Shown: one piece after another, positions 6,552-9,710 of the stretch
How positions within the stretch are numbered: the first letter of the stretch is position 1
Layout of the letters: every line of letters starts with the position of its first letter
The notes under the pieces: generated by a model
What the model was told of the DNA's origin: nothing
The model's database searches: none
The model's input: the letters and a program-made list of their open reading frames with translations, nothing else
Translations under genes and position numbers: made by a program
Source: an uncultured Rhizobiaceae group bacterium
GTDB lineage: Bacteria > Pseudomonadota > Alphaproteobacteria > Rhizobiales > Rhizobiaceae
DNA: 9,710 nt
Direction of reading: 5' to 3'
Assembly: GCA_938009335.1 (NCBI GenBank)
Contig: CALLHT010000121.1
Coordinates: 1 to 9,710 of the forward strand

Positions 6552-7738
6552 GCAAGTCTATATTTGAGCGGTATTTTGACCGGACTGGTATTCCCGCTAT
6601 CGGGTAGCCATTCGGGTTCGCCGTTATAGTCAAAACCAACCCATGCCTTTGCAAGCGCAGTTAACGCGGAAGCCATGTCTGTGCGTGCAACCAAAGCGCC
6701 CAAACAATGATGCGCGCCGCCACCAAACCCGAAATGAATTTTGCGTTTGCAGTTGATATCAAACTCAGGCGCATCGCAAATTGCTGGATCTCTTGCTGAA
6801 GCATGAACGAGCATATGCAACGTGTCGCCCTTGCGAAATTCTACGTTGCCAAACTCGAAATCTTCCATCGCTTCGCGCGTTGCCCAGGTTGTGGTAGGCC
6901 AGGCGCGGATAATTTCCTCGATTGCTTGCGGCACAAGCGTGAGATCATTTCGCAGGATCTGCCATTGTTCTGGATGCTGAATGAAAAGCCCAATCGCAAA
7001 GCCAAGTTGCGAACGGGTGGTATCTACTCCGCCAAAGATCGAAATGACAACAAGATCAAGCAGTGCTTGTTCATCGACCAAATCCAGCGATTCAAATTGA
7101 TCGACCAAACGAGCCACATAGCTTGTCGTATCTTCGCCCGATCGCGCGCGTTCCACCAGTTTTCTTGCAAAGACCATTAATCGGTCACATGCCGCATTGA
7201 ACGTTTCTTCATGGGCTTTGCAATCAACCCCCATTCCGAGGCCAAGGTCGGAAGCGTCGTGAGAAAGCTGATGCCAGTCATCGGTGTTCAACCCAAGCAA
7301 TGTACAGATCGCCTTACCCGCAAAGGGAATGGAGAAGTCTTCCATGAATTCGCAAACCTCTCGGTGGCGCAAGCTGCTGACCAACTCTTGCGAGATTGCA
7401 TCAAACGCAGGCTTTAAGCTCTCAATAAAATCCGGGGCTAAAGCAGGCACAGCGAGCGCGCGTAGTTGCTTGTGTGTTGCACCTTCCGTGCTGATGATGC
7501 TGCGGCTCCAGAATTCAGCAAACGACCCCTTAAGCCCATTCGTTTCAGGCCATGCGTAGCTGCCCTGGCGCAGCCGCTTGTCCCGGAGTAGTAGGCCAAC
7601 CTCCCGGTGCCGCAGAACGGCATAGCCAAACGGTGTTCTCGCGCACCAGTTTTCAGCGCGTGCGTTGATGACTTCTTGGGATCGGGTAGAAAAGCCGGGC
7701 GCCTGAAAATCCAGGAAAGGAAGGGCGCCCGAATTCAT
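6548..7738 (-). CDS. Cytochrome P450, soluble bacterial type, substrate unknown
   Basis: 396 residues with all core P450 motifs: I-helix GGVDTT (236-241) for oxygen activation, ExxR in the K-helix (E275, R278), and the heme loop FGGGAHHCLG (338-347) with the axial ligand C345. There is no membrane anchor, so it is a soluble enzyme of the bacterial class I kind that needs a ferredoxin and reductase; neither is encoded in the window. It starts 3 nt after the gshB stop on the same strand, has no strong Shine-Dalgarno of its own, and is therefore probably transcribed and translated together with gshB. Its TAG stop overlaps the tdm TAA by 4 nt on the opposite strand, with no terminator between them. 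The substrate cannot be told from sequence; a role in amine oxidation would be speculation. Confidence 0.92.
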   Translation of the reverse strand: MNSGALPFLDFQAPGFSTRSQEVINARAENWCARTPFGYAVLRHREVGLLLRDKRLRQGSYAWPETNGLKGSFAEFWSRSIISTEGATHKQLRALAVPALAPDFIESLKPAFDAISQELVSSLRHREVCEFMEDFSIPFAGKAICTLLGLNTDDWHQLSHDASDLGLGMGVDCKAHEETFNAACDRLMVFARKLVERARSGEDTTSYVARLVDQFESLDLVDEQALLDLVVISIFGGVDTTRSQLGFAIGLFIQHPEQWQILRNDLTLVPQAIEEIIRAWPTTTWATREAMEDFEFGNVEFRKGDTLHMLVHASARDPAICDAPEFDINCKRKIHFGFGGGAHHCLGALVARTDMASALTALAKAWVGFDYNGEPEWLPDSGNTSPVKIPLKYRLA

Positions 7739-7741
7739 GAC

Positions 7742-8680
7742 TTACTTGCGCTTTTCAATCGCGTCCCAAACAAGGGCAGCGATATCTGTACCGGAGAAGT
7801 TCTTCACCTCGCGAATGCCCGTGGGTGACGTGACGTTGATCTCGGTCATATAGTCACCGATCACATCGATACCGACAAAGATGAAATCATTCCCTTTCAG
7901 GGTAGGGCCAATGCGCTCACAGATTTCTTTTTCACGTGGTGTTAGTTCTGTATGTTCTGCGCGCCCGCCCACATGCATGTTGGAACGCGCATCGGTTTCA
8001 GCCGGCACACGGTTGATCGCGCCAACCGGTTCGCCGTCCACCAGAATGATCCGCTTATCGCCGCCGCGCACTTCTTTCAGATAGCGTTGTGCAATCAGAG
8101 GTTCCCGGAATTGCTGATCGAACATTTCCAGCAAAGATGTAAAGTTCATATCTGCTTCGGGCAGTAAAAACACACCCGCACCACCATTGCCGTAAAGCGG
8201 CTTGATGATGATATCGCCCATCTCTTTGCGAAAATCGGCAATGGCCTCAAAATCGCGGGTGATGAGTGTTTCCGGCATCAGGTCCGCAAACTCCGTGACG
8301 AGAATTTTCTCCGGCGCATTGCGCACCGAGGCAGGGCTGTTCACCACCAGTGTTTCAGGGTGAATGCGCTCAAGCACATGGGTTGTGGTGATATAGGCCA
8401 TGTCAAATGGCGGGTCCTGACGCAACAAAACCACATCGAGTTCAGAGAGGTCCGTGTCCACCGGGTCGCCAAGCGTATAATGATCGCCCTCAACATCTTT
8501 CAACGTCATGGCCTCAATCTTTGCACGCACCTTGCCATCACGCAGTTGCAGGCGGTTCGGCTCCCAGTGAAACAGCGTGTGTCCGCGAGCCTGCGCCTCA
8601 AGCCCGAGGGCAAACGTTGAATCGCCCTCAATATGAATGCTGGACACATGGTCCATCTGAATGCCGACCTTGAGGCTCAT
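7742..8680 (-). CDS. gshB: Glutathione synthetase
   Basis: 312 residues, the full usual length. It makes glutathione from gamma-glutamylcysteine and glycine with ATP, in the cytoplasm. Visible family landmarks: N-terminal GIQMDHVSSIHIEGDSTFAL (6-25), LLRQDPPFDMAYITTTH (85-101), the ATP-grasp glycine loop PLYGNGGAGVF (161-171), AQRYLKEVRGGDKRI (197-211), AINRVPAETDARSNMHVGG (221-239) and the metal/ATP-binding end GIDVIGDYMTEINVTSPTG (270-288). The ATG at 8680 has GGAGAG 6 nt before it (plus-strand 8687-8692). A weak promoter is possible: TTGCAT (plus 8732-8737) and CATAAA (plus 8711-8716), 15 nt apart. First gene of a pair with the P450. Glutathione can serve formaldehyde detoxification, which would fit a neighbour that releases formaldehyde, but gshB is a housekeeping gene and its position may be incidental. 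Confidence 0.97.
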   Translation of the reverse strand: MSLKVGIQMDHVSSIHIEGDSTFALGLEAQARGHTLFHWEPNRLQLRDGKVRAKIEAMTLKDVEGDHYTLGDPVDTDLSELDVVLLRQDPPFDMAYITTTHVLERIHPETLVVNSPASVRNAPEKILVTEFADLMPETLITRDFEAIADFRKEMGDIIIKPLYGNGGAGVFLLPEADMNFTSLLEMFDQQFREPLIAQRYLKEVRGGDKRIILVDGEPVGAINRVPAETDARSNMHVGGRAEHTELTPREKEICERIGPTLKGNDFIFVGIDVIGDYMTEINVTSPTGIREVKNFSGTDIAALVWDAIEKRK

Positions 8681-8735
8681 AAAACTCTCTCCAAATTCTT
8701 GAACTCAAGATTTATGACGGAGCAAGCGCGGATGC

Positions 8736-8762
8736 AATGGGGAAGGGTAAAATGGGGAAGGG
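8736..8762. repeat. 12-bp direct repeat in the gshB upstream region
   Basis: AATGGGGAAGGG occurs at 8736-8747 and again, identical, at 8751-8762 (15-bp period, 3-nt gap). It overlaps and lies upstream of the possible gshB -35 region, so it could be a tandem regulator site; it could also be a small chance duplication. Confidence 0.6.
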
Positions 8763-8774
8763 AAATTTGATGAT

Positions 8775-8811
8775 GGCTGACGTGGACTCCAGCCTATTAG
8801 CCACGTCAGCC
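8775..8811. repeat. Perfect 11-bp inverted repeat between gshB and the LysR-type gene
   Basis: GGCTGACGTGG (8775-8785) and CCACGTCAGCC (8801-8811) are exact reverse complements around a 15-nt loop. No T-run follows on either strand, so it is not a normal terminator. It may be an operator, a structured RNA leader, or a copy of a dispersed palindromic element. Confidence 0.7.
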
Positions 8812-8814
8812 GTA

Positions 8815-8837
8815 TTTGCATGTGGGGGGCATGCAAA
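8815..8837. repeat. Second inverted repeat with G-run loop
   Basis: TTTGCATG (8815-8822) and CATGCAAA (8830-8837) are exact reverse complements; the loop is TGGGGGG. It begins 3 nt after the preceding inverted repeat, so the two form a tandem pair of hairpins. No T-run follows. Confidence 0.65.
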
Positions 8838-8904
8838 CAGTTAGCCTATTCACAGCCTGAATAGCACTAGCATTTTTGCCAAACAATGATGTAAATATGT
8901 AACT

Positions 8905-8932
8905 TATAATTCGGATAATTCGAATAATAGGA
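8905..8932 (+). promoter_or_regulatory. Consensus -10 box with three tandem 9-mers before the LysR-type gene
   Basis: TATAAT at 8905-8910 is a perfect -10 hexamer; at 17-nt spacing the -35 would be only AACAAT (8882-8887), so an activator might be needed. Three near-identical 9-mers follow head to tail: ATAATTCGG (8906-8914), ATAATTCGA (8915-8923) and ATAATAGGA (8924-8932). The last includes the AGGA ribosome site, 8 nt before the ATG at 8941. A dyad with one mismatched pair (8915-8928, core ATTCGAAT) lies inside. LysR-type regulators often control their own promoter, so this may be an autoregulatory site. Confidence 0.4.
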
Positions 8933-8940
8933 TTATAGAT

Positions 8941-9710
8941 ATGCTCATTGATAACCTGCGACTTTTCTTGCTGATCATCCGAAAGGGCGGATTGGCTGCA
9001 GCCGGTCGTGAATTTGGATTGTCGCCAGCGCGGGTTTCTGAGCGACTTGCAGCACTTGAAAGCCATTACAACGCCCGCCTTTTAAATCGGACGACGCGGT
9101 CCATCAGTTTGACAGACGAAGGCCGCGAGCTTGTTAACAGTGCCAGCCGGATATTAGCCGATATTGAGGAAGTTGAATCGCGCATTAAACACGGCAGAGA
9201 GAAGATCTCAGGCACAATCCACCTAACCGCGACCAATGACTTTGGACGAAACAAAGTCGCGCCGCTGTTGAATTCCTTCATGGAAAAACACGAAGAGGTA
9301 AACATCCAACTCACGCTCGATGATGGCTATGTTGATATGGTCAGCAATGGCATCGATCTGGCTTTCAGGGTAGGCGAGGTGATGGATGTTTCATTGGACG
9401 CGCGTACATTTGCGGGCAACGTTCGTGTTATTTGCGCGTCGCCCGAGTATCTCGAAAAGCATGGTGAGCCCAAGCACCCTTCTGATCTTGCAAACCATAA
9501 CTGCCTTCTCATCAAGTTCGGAACGATTGTAGATCGGCACTGGAAGTTCACGGTGGACGGGAAAGAAAAAACCTATTCGGTGAACGGCAATCGAACCGTC
9601 AATAATGGCGAACTCGTTGCGGATTGGTGCCGCGCAGGGCTCGGCATTGCATTCAAGTCTTTATGGGATGTGGATGAAGACATTAAGGCGGGCCGGTTGG
9701 TTCATATTCT
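8941..9710 (+). CDS. LysR-type transcriptional regulator, 3' end beyond the window
   Basis: 256 complete codons are open to the window edge. Residues about 1-60 form the winged HTH of the family (DNLRLFLLIIRKGGLAAAGREFG, then LSPARVSERLAALE, LLNRTTRSISLTDEG). A linker helix follows (about 62-88), then the effector-binding part: GTIHLTATNDFGRNKVAPLL, GIDLAFRVGE, VRVICASPEYLEKHGEPKHP and ADWCRAGLGIAF. The family is about 300 residues long, so some 40-50 are missing. The ATG at 8941 has AGGA 8 nt upstream and no other start codon before an in-frame stop at 8887. It is divergent from gshB over 260 nt. LysR genes commonly regulate a neighbour; the target could be gshB-P450 or genes to the right. 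The effector is not recognisable. Confidence 0.92.
   Translation, partial: MLIDNLRLFLLIIRKGGLAAAGREFGLSPARVSERLAALESHYNARLLNRTTRSISLTDEGRELVNSASRILADIEEVESRIKHGREKISGTIHLTATNDFGRNKVAPLLNSFMEKHEEVNIQLTLDDGYVDMVSNGIDLAFRVGEVMDVSLDARTFAGNVRVICASPEYLEKHGEPKHPSDLANHNCLLIKFGTIVDRHWKFTVDGKEKTYSVNGNRTVNNGELVADWCRAGLGIAFKSLWDVDEDIKAGRLVHI

Noticed and set aside
8698..8709. CTTGA-AC-TCAAG dyad upstream of gshB
   Set aside because: Only 5 bp per arm with nothing to support it as a binding site.
8806..9066. 86-residue minus-strand ORF across the gshB-LysR spacer
   Set aside because: It overlaps the conserved HTH coding part of the LysR-type gene and its product matches nothing I recognise.
1..9710. CRISPR arrays, tRNA or rRNA genes, insertion sequences or phage integration sites
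   Set aside because: None seen: no regularly spaced long repeats, no transposase or integrase frame, no cloverleaf-like segment in the spacers.

Overview
The window looks like chromosomal DNA from a marine alphaproteobacterium of the Hyphomicrobiales/Rhodobacterales type. The grounds are protein-level resemblance (the glutathione synthetase and the ABC transporter look alphaproteobacterial), roughly balanced base composition, and the trimethylamine N-oxide (TMAO) genes, which are best known from marine Roseobacter, SAR11 and Methylocella-type bacteria. No placement at genus level is claimed.

Left part (1-3075, + strand): an OpuA/ProU-type ABC transporter operon in the order ATPase (only the C-terminal end is in the window), permease, periplasmic binding protein, closed by a strong intrinsic terminator. 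Alone it would be called a betaine/choline/proline importer. Because a TMAO demethylase gene lies about 1.2 kb downstream, the best reading is the TMAO importer TmoVWX.

Middle part (3096-6551): a LacI-family repressor (- strand) is divergent from a 774-residue protein with a DUF1989-type domain followed by a GcvT/tetrahydrofolate-type domain. This is the architecture of TMAO demethylase (Tdm), which splits TMAO into dimethylamine and formaldehyde. Three cysteines in the DUF1989 part have the spacing expected of its zinc site. The 120-nt divergent spacer carries a TTGACA -35 box and a perfect 14-bp LacI-type palindrome just after the predicted -10, so the repressor probably controls tdm and perhaps itself.

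Right part (6548-9710): a minus-strand pair, canonical glutathione synthetase gshB followed 3 nt later by a soluble class-I type cytochrome P450, converges on tdm with a 4-nt overlap of the stop codons. A 260-nt spacer with two adjacent perfect inverted repeats, a 12-bp direct repeat and three tandem 9-mers separates gshB from a divergent LysR-type regulator that is cut by the window edge.

Proposed working of the locus: TmoX captures TMAO in the periplasm, TmoWV imports it, Tdm demethylates it, formaldehyde goes to folate- or glutathione-linked C1 oxidation, and the LacI protein senses an as yet unknown effector. The other genes of the methylamine pathway (tmm, dmm, gmaS, mgs/mgd) are not in the window. 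The LacI control of tdm and the physical link to gshB-P450 are the least familiar parts.
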